Positions 23,767 through 32,686 of a DNA stretch of 35,826 bases are shown in pieces. Both the position numbers and the translations under genes were made by a program. This DNA is from Clostridia bacterium. Lineage in GTDB: Bacteria > Bacillota > Clostridia > Oscillospirales > Acutalibacteraceae. The notes under the pieces were generated by a model. It had not been told where the DNA came from. It searched no databases and saw only the letters and a list, made by a program, of their open reading frames with translations. Position 1 is the stretch's first letter. Every line of letters begins with the position of its first letter. The DNA lies in NCBI GenBank assembly GCA_017397105.1, contig JAFQKF010000042.1, positions 1 to 35,826 of the forward strand, written 5' to 3'.

Positions 23767-25561
23767 TGATATTCTCTCCTTCGTCTTTTATAAATCCGTA
23801 ATATCTGCCCATCCAGTAGGCATAGCTGTAAACGTAGCAGCTTTCAACAACGTTCAATCCGCCAGAATCCTCGTTTTTGTATTCAAGCGTATTTCTGTCA
23901 TACTTGGAAATGAAGCATTCATCGGGAGGAAGCACGCCGGCAACCTCTTTGTACTCCTCGGAATGGCGGATTACCGCAACATCCTTTCTGCCAACAAGGG
24001 AAACACCTGCCGCAAGACGGCTTGCGTTCGTTCTGTAGAACCAGGTTGCAATCGTGTCCATATCAAGCTCTTCATCAGGGCAAGCAACGGCATAGGGGAA
24101 ATCGTAGCCGGGATTATGTTCCCTTGCAATGGAAGTTCTCCAGGTCTTATATGCCTTGCGGTATTTTGCAAGCAGCTCTTCATCCTTTTCAAGGGTGCAA
24201 AGACCGAAGAGAGATACGGTTGCAAGCATATGGTCACCGTACATAATCTCTTCCTCAAATGCACAGCCCATTGAAAGGCAGGACTGATAAAGACGGTCAA
24301 AATGCTTCATGGGCAAATCGGCATAACCTTTTTCAATAAGCTCTTCATAGGATTTCTGCCATCTTTCCTCTTTACCCGCAATTGCCATTGCAACTTTGAG
24401 ATACATAAGCATTTCAGCGGAATTGAGGCAGGCATCTACCCAGCCGAACGGAGTTTCAAAATATTCGGTATTCCACTTTGCCCAGGTGGTGGGTTCTCCT
24501 GAGTAGTCAAGAAGCTGATAGCCGTTGTCGATAATGAAATCCGTTATACGTATAACGGTTTCCTTAATAATGGCATCGAGTTCAGGATCGTCCTCACCAA
24601 GAATTTCATGAGCCACAAGCATGAAAAGGTAATGGGTGCTGATTTCATCACTGCTTGTGTCTGCCTTGTAAACTATATCGTCATCCGTATAGCCGAGGTC
24701 TTTATAAAGATGAGCCAGTCTGTCGGGAATGGGGGCGCTTGCATCAATTTCAAGCCCTGAAATACCCTTCTTTTCGGCGAAAGAAGTTTTAAGGCACGTT
24801 GCTTTTCCGCCTGTTTTTCTGAAGAAAAGTCCGTCATCAGGCAGGGGTTCATCCGCACAAAGATACGTTCTTGCAACAAATCCGTTGCCTCTGCCGTGAA
24901 TATAGGTAAGGAGCAGAACAGCCTCAGCCGAACGGGTTGCAACCGCTTTTGCCTTCAAGGTTTCAGGATGGTCGGCACCCTTTTCCCTTTTAAGGACAGC
25001 ATATCTGTAAAGCTCGCCCATTGTAAAAGATGCGGTAAAGCAGCCGTCATTATCGGAATGTCCGTAAGGGAACGCAGAGGTTACGTCACCGGGAACGGCA
25101 AGATGCTTCTGGGTTATCATACCTCTTCTGTCAACGTATTTCGTGGTTTCTTCAAGAAGGATGTCAGCCTTTTCACGGGCAGAAATCATCCTGAGTTCAA
25201 TAAGAGTTACGCCGTTTTCGGTAAGCACCCACACACCCTTTTCATCAGCATAAAGAGCCTTTACGCTGTTGTCGGGCAAATCTCTGTCCGCCGAAAAATA
25301 CATAACGGCGTCAGCTTTTCTTTCGGCCTTGGAATCATACCTTGTAAGACCGTTGGATGCACCGTACCACATTGCACCGTCTGCCGCCTGAACATAGCAA
25401 CAGTAATCGCTTTTCCTTGAAGGAAGAGGAAGCGGAAAATCGGAAAGATCGGGTGCTTCGCACTTCACCTCAAAAAGAGCTGAAGGCACTTCGGCACTGT
25501 CTTTCTTGTAAAACTTTGAAAATCTGCATAAATGGGGTTTAAGAGTGTAAGTATTTTTCAT
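23759..25561 (-). CDS. Unassigned 600-residue protein: propeller-like N-terminus and helical glycosidase-like C-terminus
   Basis: I cannot place this protein in a named family. Residues to about 130 hold two blade-like repeats (GAMWYGASNGLTRYD and KGVWVLTENGVTLIEL) like those of two-component-regulator propellers, though there are too few for a closed propeller. The rest is rich in long helices with aromatic and acidic residues (LLDYSGEPTTWAKWNTEYF, ACLNSAEMLMYLKVAMAIAG, EEIMYGDHMLATVSLFGL), suggesting an (alpha/alpha)6 toroid as in many glycosidases and lyases. No signal peptide is present. It is the first gene of the operon and overlaps the GH38 mannosidase by 8 bases, so a role in the same glycan pathway is inferred. 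Confidence 0.6.
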   Translation of the reverse strand: MKNTYTLKPHLCRFSKFYKKDSAEVPSALFEVKCEAPDLSDFPLPLPSRKSDYCCYVQAADGAMWYGASNGLTRYDSKAERKADAVMYFSADRDLPDNSVKALYADEKGVWVLTENGVTLIELRMISAREKADILLEETTKYVDRRGMITQKHLAVPGDVTSAFPYGHSDNDGCFTASFTMGELYRYAVLKREKGADHPETLKAKAVATRSAEAVLLLTYIHGRGNGFVARTYLCADEPLPDDGLFFRKTGGKATCLKTSFAEKKGISGLEIDASAPIPDRLAHLYKDLGYTDDDIVYKADTSSDEISTHYLFMLVAHEILGEDDPELDAIIKETVIRITDFIIDNGYQLLDYSGEPTTWAKWNTEYFETPFGWVDACLNSAEMLMYLKVAMAIAGKEERWQKSYEELIEKGYADLPMKHFDRLYQSCLSMGCAFEEEIMYGDHMLATVSLFGLCTLEKDEELLAKYRKAYKTWRTSIAREHNPGYDFPYAVACPDEELDMDTIATWFYRTNASRLAAGVSLVGRKDVAVIRHSEEYKEVAGVLPPDECFISKYDRNTLEYKNEDSGGLNVVESCYVYSYAYWMGRYYGFIKDEGENING

Positions 25562-25591
25562 ATTACTTCTCCTGTTAATATAAGTACTATG

Positions 25592-25620
25592 ATTATAACA
25601 GAAGCCTTACTTTGTTTCAA
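25592..25620 (-). promoter_or_regulatory. Promoter of the GH38 operon
   Basis: On the minus strand, TTGAAA (25620-25615) and a perfect TATAAT (25597-25592) are separated by 17 bp, with AGGAG ahead of the ATG at 25561. Confidence 0.8.
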
Positions 25621-25660
25621 TAACAAATTTGGTAATTTCAACGGATTTTTGTTTCTTCGC

Positions 25661-25689
25661 TTGACACCGGGGATTAAAGGTAATAATAT
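25661..25689 (+). promoter_or_regulatory. Promoter of the DUF2156 gene
   Basis: A perfect TTGACA (25661-25666), a 17-bp spacer and TAATAT (25684-25689) lie 31 bases before the ATG. The -10 box is imperfect. Confidence 0.5.
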
Positions 25690-25720
25690 TTACTGAGAAA
25701 TATAAACGGACGGACAAATT

Positions 25721-26605
25721 ATGCTGGAATTCAAAAAACTTTCCCTTGAGGATATACCTGTAATAAGAGAATATTTTCTTAAATATCCCTGCCGCTCCTG
25801 CGATGCAACAATCGGCGGAGTTTTTATGTGGCGTGATTATTTCGGCAGTGAGTATGCGATATTCAATAATACTTTAATATTCAAGGTTGACTATCTTGAT
25901 TCTCAGGTTGCCTTCACCTGCCCCGTGGGTGAGGATTTTGAGGGCGCTTGCGAGCAAATAAAAGATTACTGCTCCGCTCACTCCATAGCGCCGGTTTTCT
26001 GCGTTGTTACAGACTCAAATCTTAAAAAGATAGAAAAGCTCTTCCCCGACTATTCGGCACACAGCGAGCGTGACTGGGCTGACTACATCTACTCTGCAGA
26101 AGCACTCAGAACCCTTGCGGGCAGAAAATACAGCGCACAGAGAAACCACATCAACAAATTCAAGCGTCTGTATCCCGACAGCAGCTTTGAAAAAATGACC
26201 GCTCAAACAGCAAAGGACTGCATTGATTTTCTTCTCAACAAAATCGCTCTTAAAGATTCCGAATCCGCCCTTGAGGAGCGCCGTAAGGTCATAGAAGTGC
26301 TTGAAAACTTTGATGCATACGGTTTCGATTCGGGAATTCTCAGGGTTGGCGGAGAAATAGTCGGATTTTCCTGCGGCGAAACAATGGGCGATACTCTTGT
26401 TGTTCATATTGAAAAAGCAAACATTGCCTATGACGGAGTTTATCAGATGCTTACAAACTCATACCTTCAGACGTTTTTAAAGCCTGAAGTGCTCTTTGTA
26501 AACAGAGAAGATGATGCGGGCGACGAGGGCTTACGCAAGGCAAAGCTTGCATATCATCCTATCGAGCTGCTCAATAAGCAAACAGTAACCGTAAATTCAT
26601 TTTAA
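25721..26605 (+). CDS. DUF2156 protein (GNAT-like, phosphatidylglycerol lysyltransferase-related)
   Basis: A 294-residue soluble protein of the DUF2156 type, related to the aminoacyl-transfer domain of MprF/FmhB-like enzymes. Recognisable family segments are FMWRDYFGSEYA near the N-terminus, DWADYIYSAEALRTLAGRKYSAQRNHINKF split around the middle, and the C-terminal FVNREDDAGDEGLRKAKLAYHP. Stand-alone members lack the membrane flippase domain of MprF, and their substrate is not established. The gene is monocistronic with its own promoter and terminator. Confidence 0.82.
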   Translation: MLEFKKLSLEDIPVIREYFLKYPCRSCDATIGGVFMWRDYFGSEYAIFNNTLIFKVDYLDSQVAFTCPVGEDFEGACEQIKDYCSAHSIAPVFCVVTDSNLKKIEKLFPDYSAHSERDWADYIYSAEALRTLAGRKYSAQRNHINKFKRLYPDSSFEKMTAQTAKDCIDFLLNKIALKDSESALEERRKVIEVLENFDAYGFDSGILRVGGEIVGFSCGETMGDTLVVHIEKANIAYDGVYQMLTNSYLQTFLKPEVLFVNREDDAGDEGLRKAKLAYHPIELLNKQTVTVNSF

Positions 26606-26612
26606 CAGTCAA

Positions 26613-26645
26613 AAACGACCGATTCAGCAGAATCGGTCGTTTTTT
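26613..26645. terminator. Terminator between convergent DUF2156 and FkbM genes
   Basis: AACGACCGATTC pairs perfectly with GAATCGGTCGTT around AGCA, followed by TTTT. The A run on the other side allows action in both directions. Confidence 0.88.
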
Positions 26646-27702
26646 ATATGCAATATAAGTTCATATCCCAACAAGGGATGTATTTATGACGCCTGAGATG
26701 TATTTCATAATCAGGATTGATTTCATTGATTTTCAACACGAGGGAGAAAATATCGCACGAGCGGTGATATGCGGCAACGTTAAGCTTCGGTTTTAGTTCT
26801 GCCAGAGTTTTGCGTGCGCCGTCTAGCATATCGCTCTCAGCGCCTTCAACGTCCGCCTTTATATAAGAAACTCCTCTGCCTTCACAAAGCGAGTCCACAC
26901 AAACCGCAGCAGTTTCTTCGCCGCTTTTGCTTATTGCAGACTGACGCCCCGCCGCTGAATCAAAGCATACAACGCCGTCTTTTTTACAAACAGCCGCTCT
27001 GATTGCCCTTGAGTTTTTCACGTCTGCAAGATACTTTTCAAGCTTTGCAAAGGTTTTTCTGTCCGCCTCAACCGCGGTAACCGAAGAATAACGTCCCTCT
27101 GTATAATGCAGAAATTCTTCTACCGTGTCACCCTTATATGCGCCGAGGTCAAGATAATCCTCACCGTCGCCAAGCTTAAGTATACCATTGAACGCTTCGT
27201 CCTTATCGGTTGTAATCCGCACAAGGTCATCAAGCTCTCCGCCGAAAAGGAACTGCACGCAGCCCTCAAAAACCTCTTTGGATTTACTGTCACACATAAG
27301 AGAATATGCCGCTTCAAGCTCTCCGATATGCTGTTCAACAAAACTGCGGTTAAAAATCTCATCCCCGTAAACGGGAACACACGGAACGATAACGGTATGC
27401 CTTTCAGCTATTGAAAGCACGTTTTCAATCACTTCATCAATACAGGTGGCAAAAGCAACAGCTACGGTAAGAGCTCCGAACTCCTGCTCAAAATCGCTCA
27501 GTTTCTTCACCTTGAAGCCTCTGAAGCTCTGACCTCTTACAAAAGCATCGCTTGCAAAAACGCCTTCAACCCTGATGCCAAGGCGGTAAAGCTCATCGAG
27601 CACTTTATCGGCACCGTTACCCATGCCGTAAATGACAATGGGATTTTTACTTTCCGCCAGCTTTTCCCACGAGGATTTTTTACCGAGTAACCCGTTTATC
27701 AC
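26644..27702 (-). CDS. FkbM-family methyltransferase with an N-terminal Rossmann-like domain
   Basis: A 352-residue protein. The N-terminal part (about 20-110) looks like a nucleotide-binding Rossmann domain: PIVIYGMGNGADKVLDELYRLGIRVEGVFASD. The C-terminal part is an FkbM-type SAM methyltransferase with DYLDLGAYKGDTVEEF (182-197), VTAVEADRKTFAKLEKYL, and YIKADVEGAESDML near the end. Family members O-methylate sugars and natural products; the acceptor is unknown. Its start overlaps the stop of the Gfo/Idh/MocA oxidoreductase gene (ATGA), so the pair is one operon, consistent with sugar or polyol modification. Confidence 0.85.
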   Translation of the reverse strand: MINGLLGKKSSWEKLAESKNPIVIYGMGNGADKVLDELYRLGIRVEGVFASDAFVRGQSFRGFKVKKLSDFEQEFGALTVAVAFATCIDEVIENVLSIAERHTVIVPCVPVYGDEIFNRSFVEQHIGELEAAYSLMCDSKSKEVFEGCVQFLFGGELDDLVRITTDKDEAFNGILKLGDGEDYLDLGAYKGDTVEEFLHYTEGRYSSVTAVEADRKTFAKLEKYLADVKNSRAIRAAVCKKDGVVCFDSAAGRQSAISKSGEETAAVCVDSLCEGRGVSYIKADVEGAESDMLDGARKTLAELKPKLNVAAYHRSCDIFSLVLKINEINPDYEIHLRRHKYIPCWDMNLYCI

Positions 27703-28982
27703 AAAATCACCTTTTCAACTCTGCCGCCGTTTTCTCTTGAAGTATCTGCGAGAAAAACAACAAGATGGCCGGCAAAGGAATCTTCAATGGAGGTGCAGGA
27801 AAGAGTGGTTTCATCTCCCCTGACGTAATCGACAAAATCGCTCGCAAGTGCCAGATCACCGCCGCCGTGGCTGTCATTGGCAACGTTTACGTCAACAGTT
27901 TTGCTCCTGAATTCACATTCGGGCGAAGGGTCAATAAGCGAAACTCTGAATATTCCTCTTTCAAAATCGCCGTCAATTTCACCCTTCGTGCCTACGATAT
28001 GTATGGTTCTTCTACCGGTACTCGAGCCGCCAACCATATTGTGGGTACCCGTTGCACCGCTTTTAAACTGAACAAGAACACTCTGATGGTCAACAACGTT
28101 ATTATCGCTCTTAAATGCGCAAACGCCGTAAGGGCTGTCACCCTTAAGAAGATTGATTTTATCCTCTATGGTAACGTTTTCCTTGCCCTCAAGAGCATCC
28201 CACACATAGAAAGACCAACGGTCGGGATGATCGATGTATATTCTTTTTGCAGAGTAAAGGCATTCATCAACAAGAGGACAGTCAACAAGGCACTTTGTTC
28301 CCGAATTCGCAGGAGCATTCTCAGGCACAAACTGCTGATTGCATCCGAAGCTTGAAACAAAAGCAGGCTTGTCATCGCCCATGAGCCACATCATCAAATC
28401 AACGTCATGGCAGCATTTTGCAAGAAGCATTGAGCTGTGGCATCTGTCAGAATTATTCCATTTACCTCTGACGTGACTTGTGGACATATGATGGTAGCTT
28501 ACGTATTCACAGGTCTGAATGTTGATGATATCGCCGATTTCGCCGCTTACAAGCCTCTTCTTGATTTCGCTGTAAAACGGAGTATATCTTAAAACAAAGC
28601 AAACCATTACCTTGCGTCCGTATTTTTTCGCCGCTTCAACAAGCTCACGGGCTTCACTCTCATTTACAGCAAAGGGCTTTTCAAGCAAAACGTCATAGCC
28701 TGCCTCAAGCAGAGGCACGGTAGTTTCAACGTGAATATCATCCATTGTGCCGTTGATTACCGCATCCGCAAACTTAGGCGCTTTTGCAAGCTCCTGAGCG
28801 GTTTTAAAGCAATGCTCGGCAGGGATATCAAACATCCGGGCAATAGCATTTCTGCGCACCTCATCAGGGTCCGCAACACCAACAATCTCAAGCTTGTCCG
28901 GCTTAACAGAGGCAAGCTGTGAATACACTATACTTCTGTGACCGCCGCCTACTATAACTGTTTTTAAAGGTTTTTTCTCCAT
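27699..28982 (-). CDS. Gfo/Idh/MocA-family NAD(P)-dependent oxidoreductase
   Basis: A 427-residue dehydrogenase. The N-terminal Rossmann fold begins KTVIVGGGHRS (a variant of GxGxxG), with VGVADPDE for the cofactor and the catalytic-site LLEKPFAVNESEA near residue 100. The C-terminal substrate domain has SMLLAKCCHDVDLMMWL, carrying the conserved His-Asp pair. A Cys-rich insertion (GTKCLVDCPLVDECLYSA) is seen in a subset of this family and may bind a metal. Such enzymes oxidise or epimerise sugars and inositols. It is the first gene of an operon with the FkbM methyltransferase. The ribosome site CAGGTGATG is moderate. Confidence 0.87.
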   Translation of the reverse strand: MEKKPLKTVIVGGGHRSIVYSQLASVKPDKLEIVGVADPDEVRRNAIARMFDIPAEHCFKTAQELAKAPKFADAVINGTMDDIHVETTVPLLEAGYDVLLEKPFAVNESEARELVEAAKKYGRKVMVCFVLRYTPFYSEIKKRLVSGEIGDIINIQTCEYVSYHHMSTSHVRGKWNNSDRCHSSMLLAKCCHDVDLMMWLMGDDKPAFVSSFGCNQQFVPENAPANSGTKCLVDCPLVDECLYSAKRIYIDHPDRWSFYVWDALEGKENVTIEDKINLLKGDSPYGVCAFKSDNNVVDHQSVLVQFKSGATGTHNMVGGSSTGRRTIHIVGTKGEIDGDFERGIFRVSLIDPSPECEFRSKTVDVNVANDSHGGGDLALASDFVDYVRGDETTLSCTSIEDSFAGHLVVFLADTSRENGGRVEKVIL

Positions 28983-29035
28983 AACACATCACCTGTTTCA
29001 AAATCCTTTAAGATTTTTGAAATTCAAACTAAATG

Positions 29036-29064
29036 AATATAACATATTATCAAACATATTTCAA
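29036..29064 (-). promoter_or_regulatory. Promoter of the oxidoreductase-FkbM operon
   Basis: On the minus strand, TTGAAA (29064-29059) and TATATT (29041-29036) are separated by 17 bp. Confidence 0.7.
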
Positions 29065-29107
29065 CCACTTAAAGCGGTAAATTGCAACTTTTTTCTTCTT
29101 TTTTCTC

Positions 29108-29136
29108 TTGACAATATAATCCGCTTATGTTACAAT
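29108..29136 (+). promoter_or_regulatory. Promoter of the OFA transporter
   Basis: A perfect TTGACA (29108-29113), a 17-bp spacer and TACAAT (29131-29136). The transcript would begin just before the inverted repeat at 29150-29185. Confidence 0.8.
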
Positions 29137-29149
29137 CCACTTGTAAACT

Positions 29150-29185
29150 TTAGCGATTAAAAGTGCTACAGCTTTCAATCGCTAA
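29150..29185 (+). promoter_or_regulatory. Inverted repeat in the OFA transporter leader
   Basis: TTAGCGATT and AATCGCTAA form a perfect 9-bp inverted repeat with an 18-base spacer. Inside it AAAG and CTTT can extend the stem after one mismatch. It lies between the promoter and the ribosome site (GGAGG, 29198-29202) and has no T run, so it is not a terminator. It could be an operator or an RNA hairpin. Confidence 0.5.
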
Positions 29186-29209
29186 TTATCAATGCACGGA
29201 GGTAATCCT

Positions 29210-30436
29210 ATGAGCAACACAAAAACCGTCACAAGATGGCCCCGACTTCTTTTGGGAGCAATTTCGCTTCTTTTTGCAGGAATTATTTACGCCTGGTCAG
29301 TAATAAAATCCCCGTTCGGAAGCGGCGGCTTCGGCTGGTCAAACTCGGCACTTGGTCTCAACTACACAATAACAATGTGTATGTTCTGCCTCGGCGGTCT
29401 GTTTTCGGGTCTGCTTGCAAAAAAGGTGTCTGTTAAAGTGCGTATGACCGCAAGCGCAGTTCTTATAGCCGCAGGTATGTTTATCACCTCACTGCTTGAC
29501 GGTTCAAATCCCGCCCTGCTCTACGTTGGATACGGACTTATGATGGGTCTCGGCGTAGGTATTGTTTACAATATAGTTGTTGCGCTCACAAATGCCTGGT
29601 TCCCCGATAAAAAAGGTGTTGCTTCCGGCGTGCTTATGATGACATTCGGATTCAGCTCTCTGCTTTTCGGCAAAATTGCGGATTATATGTTCTCAACCGA
29701 AATCGGCTGGAGCAATACGTACAGAATCCTCGGAATTGCAATAGGAATAGTTACACTCGTTGTCGGTCTGCTTATAAGAGGACCGAAAGAGGATGAAATC
29801 GCTCCGTTCCTTGCCGCTGTAAAATCCAAAAAATCAGGTGCCGCTGCTGCCGAAGAAAAGGATTATACCGCAGGCGAAATGTTAAAGCGTTCCTCTTTCT
29901 GGAAGCTTTTCGTTTTCTTCGTTTTGCTTACAGCTGTTGGCGGCGTTGCGCTGAGCTTCGGCAAAGATATCTTCCTTTCCGTTAACGTTGAAAGCACACT
30001 TGCCGTAACAATTGCAAGCTTCCTCGCAATATTCAACGGGGTCGGCAGACTTTGCTCAGGCGCAATATTCGATGCCCTCGGAATCCGCCGTACCCAGTTT
30101 GTAACAAGTGCAGTTGTTATTGGCGCATCCGCTCTTACAACAATCGGCATTGCCGTAAACAGCTCCGTGCTTTCAATTATCGGCGTTTGTCTTTGTGCAT
30201 TTTCCTACGGCTTTGCTCCTACGGTTTCCGCCGCGTTTGCAGGCGCTTTTTACGGAAGAAAGAATTTCGCACTCAACTTCAGCATCCTCAATCTCATTCT
30301 TATCCCCTCCGCATTTTATTCGACAGTTGCAGGCTCAATTGTTGACTCAACGGGCGGATTCCTTGTAGTTTTCATCATCCTTACGGTATTCTCCGTAATC
30401 GGTCTTATTGACAACATCTTTATAAAACGCCCCTGA
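29210..30436 (+). CDS. MFS transporter, OFA (oxalate/formate antiporter-like) family
   Basis: A 408-residue, 12-helix MFS protein. The start region RWPRLLLGAISLLFAGIIYAWSV, followed by the SPFGSGGFGWSNSALGLNYTI segment, is characteristic of OFA transporters, as are NAWFPDKKGVASGVLMM and FNGVGRLCSGAIFDALG. OFA members exchange or import small carboxylates such as oxalate, formate or lactate; the substrate here is not resolved. The frame opens at 29192, but that ATG overlaps the GGAGG ribosome site, so the ATG at 29210 is the start. Monocistronic with its own promoter, a leader hairpin and a terminator. Confidence 0.87.
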   Translation: MSNTKTVTRWPRLLLGAISLLFAGIIYAWSVIKSPFGSGGFGWSNSALGLNYTITMCMFCLGGLFSGLLAKKVSVKVRMTASAVLIAAGMFITSLLDGSNPALLYVGYGLMMGLGVGIVYNIVVALTNAWFPDKKGVASGVLMMTFGFSSLLFGKIADYMFSTEIGWSNTYRILGIAIGIVTLVVGLLIRGPKEDEIAPFLAAVKSKKSGAAAAEEKDYTAGEMLKRSSFWKLFVFFVLLTAVGGVALSFGKDIFLSVNVESTLAVTIASFLAIFNGVGRLCSGAIFDALGIRRTQFVTSAVVIGASALTTIGIAVNSSVLSIIGVCLCAFSYGFAPTVSAAFAGAFYGRKNFALNFSILNLILIPSAFYSTVAGSIVDSTGGFLVVFIILTVFSVIGLIDNIFIKRP

Positions 30437-30449
30437 TTTGTGGCTCTTT

Positions 30450-30479
30450 ACTGCACGGCACAAAGCCGTGCAGTTTTTT
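30450..30479 (+). terminator. Terminator after the OFA transporter
   Basis: ACTGCACGGC pairs with GCCGTGCAGT around a five-base loop, followed by five further T. Confidence 0.9.
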
Positions 30480-30532
30480 GTAAATTATCTAAACCTGCCG
30501 CATTATGTCACATTTTTCTCAATATCTTGCGG

Positions 30533-30561
30533 TTGCAGTATTTTATAAAATAAAGTATAAT
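30533..30561 (+). promoter_or_regulatory. Promoter of the lipid kinase-phosphoesterase operon
   Basis: TTGCAG (30533-30538), a 17-bp spacer and a perfect TATAAT (30556-30561) lie 29 bases before the start codon. Confidence 0.7.
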
Positions 30562-30590
30562 TGCTTTAAATACATTAAAAGGTGAAAAAT

Positions 30591-31637
30591 ATGAAAAAAA
30601 GAAAAGCTCTTCTTGTAGTAAACCCCTGCTCGGGCAAAAATAAATCCAGACTGCGCCCCGAGGAAGTAGTTGAAAAGATGAACGATACGGATATTGATTT
30701 TATCGTTAAGGAAACAACGGGACCCGGCGATGCCACTCAGATTGTAAAAGACCACGGTGATGACTGTGACCTTGTAATCTGCTGCGGCGGCGACGGCACC
30801 TTTAACGAAACGATAAACGGAGTTATGAGACTTGAGAAACGTGTTCCTCTGGGCTATATTCCCATGGGCTCAACAAACGACCTTGCAAGCACGATGTGCC
30901 TGCCTGCAGGCGTTGACAAGGCAACCGATATTATAAAGGACGGTCACACTAACGGCTACGATATCGGCCTGTTCAACAACCGTTATTTTTCATACGTTGC
31001 CTCCTTCGGCCCGGGCTCTGACCTTTCATACAACACCTCGCAGAAGCTCAAGAATCAATTCGGCCACAACGCATACGTAATTTACGCAGTTTTCTTCCAG
31101 CTTTTCCATATGCTCAGCCAGGTTAAACCCAAGCACATTGTTTTTGAATATGACGGCGGCGTAATTGAAGATGATTTCTTCTTCTGCGCTATTTCAAATT
31201 CCACATCGGTCGGCGGTGTTTTCAAATATGACAGGGACGACGTAAAGCTTGATGACGGACTTTTTGAAGTACTCCTTGTGCGCAAGCTCAGAAATCCCCT
31301 TGAAGCGGTAGGAATGTTCAGAAAAATCCAGAAGCGTGATTATGACGGCGATACTCTGCTTTATTTCAAAACGTCCCGTGCAAGGCTCACTTTTGACGAA
31401 CCCGAGGCATGGACTCTTGACGGAGAATATGCAGGCGAAATAAAGGATATCCGATTCAGCGTTCTTTCAAAAGCGATTGACATCTACTCCCCCGAAAGCT
31501 CCATGTTTATCGGCGGAGAGCCTCAGCCCGCTTTTGTACGCGAGCCCAAAGCCAAAAAGAAGAAAAAGGCTGACGGTGAAGTTAATTCAGAATCCGAAAA
31601 TACCAAGCAGGAAAAAGAACCCGAAACATTTTCTTAA
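30591..31637 (+). CDS. Diacylglycerol kinase-family lipid kinase
   Basis: A 348-residue protein of the DAGK/YegS/BmrU family, which phosphorylates diacylglycerol or related lipids with ATP. Motifs are ALLVVNPCSGKNKS at the N-terminus, CCGGDGTFNETINGVM (the nucleotide-binding GGDGT), YIPMGSTNDLAST, and a late LTFDEPEAWTLDGEYA. A Lys-rich then acidic C-terminal tail (AKKKKKADG, then an Asn/Glu stretch) is extra to the family and probably disordered. The frame opens with a GTG at 30582 that overlaps the AAAAGGTG ribosome site, so the ATG at 30591 is preferred. It leads an operon with two metallophosphoesterases, suggesting linked phospho-metabolism, though no pathway is proven. Confidence 0.85.
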   Translation: MKKRKALLVVNPCSGKNKSRLRPEEVVEKMNDTDIDFIVKETTGPGDATQIVKDHGDDCDLVICCGGDGTFNETINGVMRLEKRVPLGYIPMGSTNDLASTMCLPAGVDKATDIIKDGHTNGYDIGLFNNRYFSYVASFGPGSDLSYNTSQKLKNQFGHNAYVIYAVFFQLFHMLSQVKPKHIVFEYDGGVIEDDFFFCAISNSTSVGGVFKYDRDDVKLDDGLFEVLLVRKLRNPLEAVGMFRKIQKRDYDGDTLLYFKTSRARLTFDEPEAWTLDGEYAGEIKDIRFSVLSKAIDIYSPESSMFIGGEPQPAFVREPKAKKKKKADGEVNSESENTKQEKEPETFS

Positions 31638-31652
31638 GCGGAGCGGATAATT

Positions 31653-32675
31653 ATGAATATCAATGAACTCCTTTATCTCAAGCACACACTCAGATTTGAC
31701 GAAAACGGGAAATTCAGAATTCTTCTTATGTCCGATTTGCACGCAGGCAAAAACTTCAACCCCCAGTTAACCGATGCAATTGAGGCAACCGTTGCTCACA
31801 CAAAGCCGAATCTTGTTCTTATAAACGGCGACACCTCGGGCTGCAGGGATGACGTTCACTGCGAAACCTGCGAAGAGCTAAGGGATTTATTGAAAGAAAT
31901 CACCCGTCCCATGGAAAGCAGAAAAATCCCGTGGGCTCACACCTTCGGCAATCACGATGATAACTACGGCTTACCGATTGGCGTTCAGCAGAAGGTGTAT
32001 GAAGAATTCGAATACTGTATCTCAAAAAGCGGCGATGAAGACATTTCGGGTACAGGCAACTACGTGCTGCCCGTGCTTTCCAATTCGTCGGATAAAATCA
32101 GATTCAACGTGTGGGGCTTTGATTCCCACAGTAATATTCCGAAATTTGCAAAGCAAATCGGTCTGCCCGAAAACACACGCATTAAAATGCGTACCCCCAC
32201 TTACATAGGAAACGATTACGATTCAATTCATCCCGACCAGATTCACTGGTATTACAGCGCCTCAAAGGCTCTTGAAAAATATAACGGCGAAAAAATCCCG
32301 GCTATCGCTTTCATGCATATTGCCATACCCGAATTTATGGTAATAGTAAGGAACCGTGAGCATTGCGGATACAAAGGCAACCAGCGTGAAGACCTTGGCT
32401 GCGGCGATATCAATTTCGGATTTTTCGGCGCTTGCCTTGAAAGAGGCGACGTAAAAGGAATCTTCGCAGGCCACGACCATGTGAACGATTTCACGGGCAG
32501 GTATATGGGAATAATGCTCGGCTACGACGGCGGACTTACCTATGACGGTTATCAGGATGACGATATAAGAGGCGCAAGACTTTTTGAAATTGATGAAAAC
32601 GATGCCGCCAATTTTGAAACCCGTATGATTTACACCAGAGATATTATGGGAGAAAAAGGTGACAGAAGAATTTAA
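31653..32675 (+). CDS. Calcineurin-like metallophosphoesterase
   Basis: A 340-residue soluble phosphoesterase with the standard metal-ligand motifs: LLMSDLHAGKN (D28-L-H30), LINGDTSG, TFGNHDDNYG, a late FMHIAIPE, and FAGHDHVNDFTG. No signal peptide. Motif pattern and length are close to the protein at 8585-9745, but here the first motif is the normal D-x-H. It lies 15 bases after the lipid kinase stop, with GGAGCGG as ribosome site, and 11 bases before a second phosphoesterase. The substrate is unknown. Confidence 0.85.
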   Translation: MNINELLYLKHTLRFDENGKFRILLMSDLHAGKNFNPQLTDAIEATVAHTKPNLVLINGDTSGCRDDVHCETCEELRDLLKEITRPMESRKIPWAHTFGNHDDNYGLPIGVQQKVYEEFEYCISKSGDEDISGTGNYVLPVLSNSSDKIRFNVWGFDSHSNIPKFAKQIGLPENTRIKMRTPTYIGNDYDSIHPDQIHWYYSASKALEKYNGEKIPAIAFMHIAIPEFMVIVRNREHCGYKGNQREDLGCGDINFGFFGACLERGDVKGIFAGHDHVNDFTGRYMGIMLGYDGGLTYDGYQDDDIRGARLFEIDENDAANFETRMIYTRDIMGEKGDRRI

Positions 32676-32686
32676 GGAGTAATACT

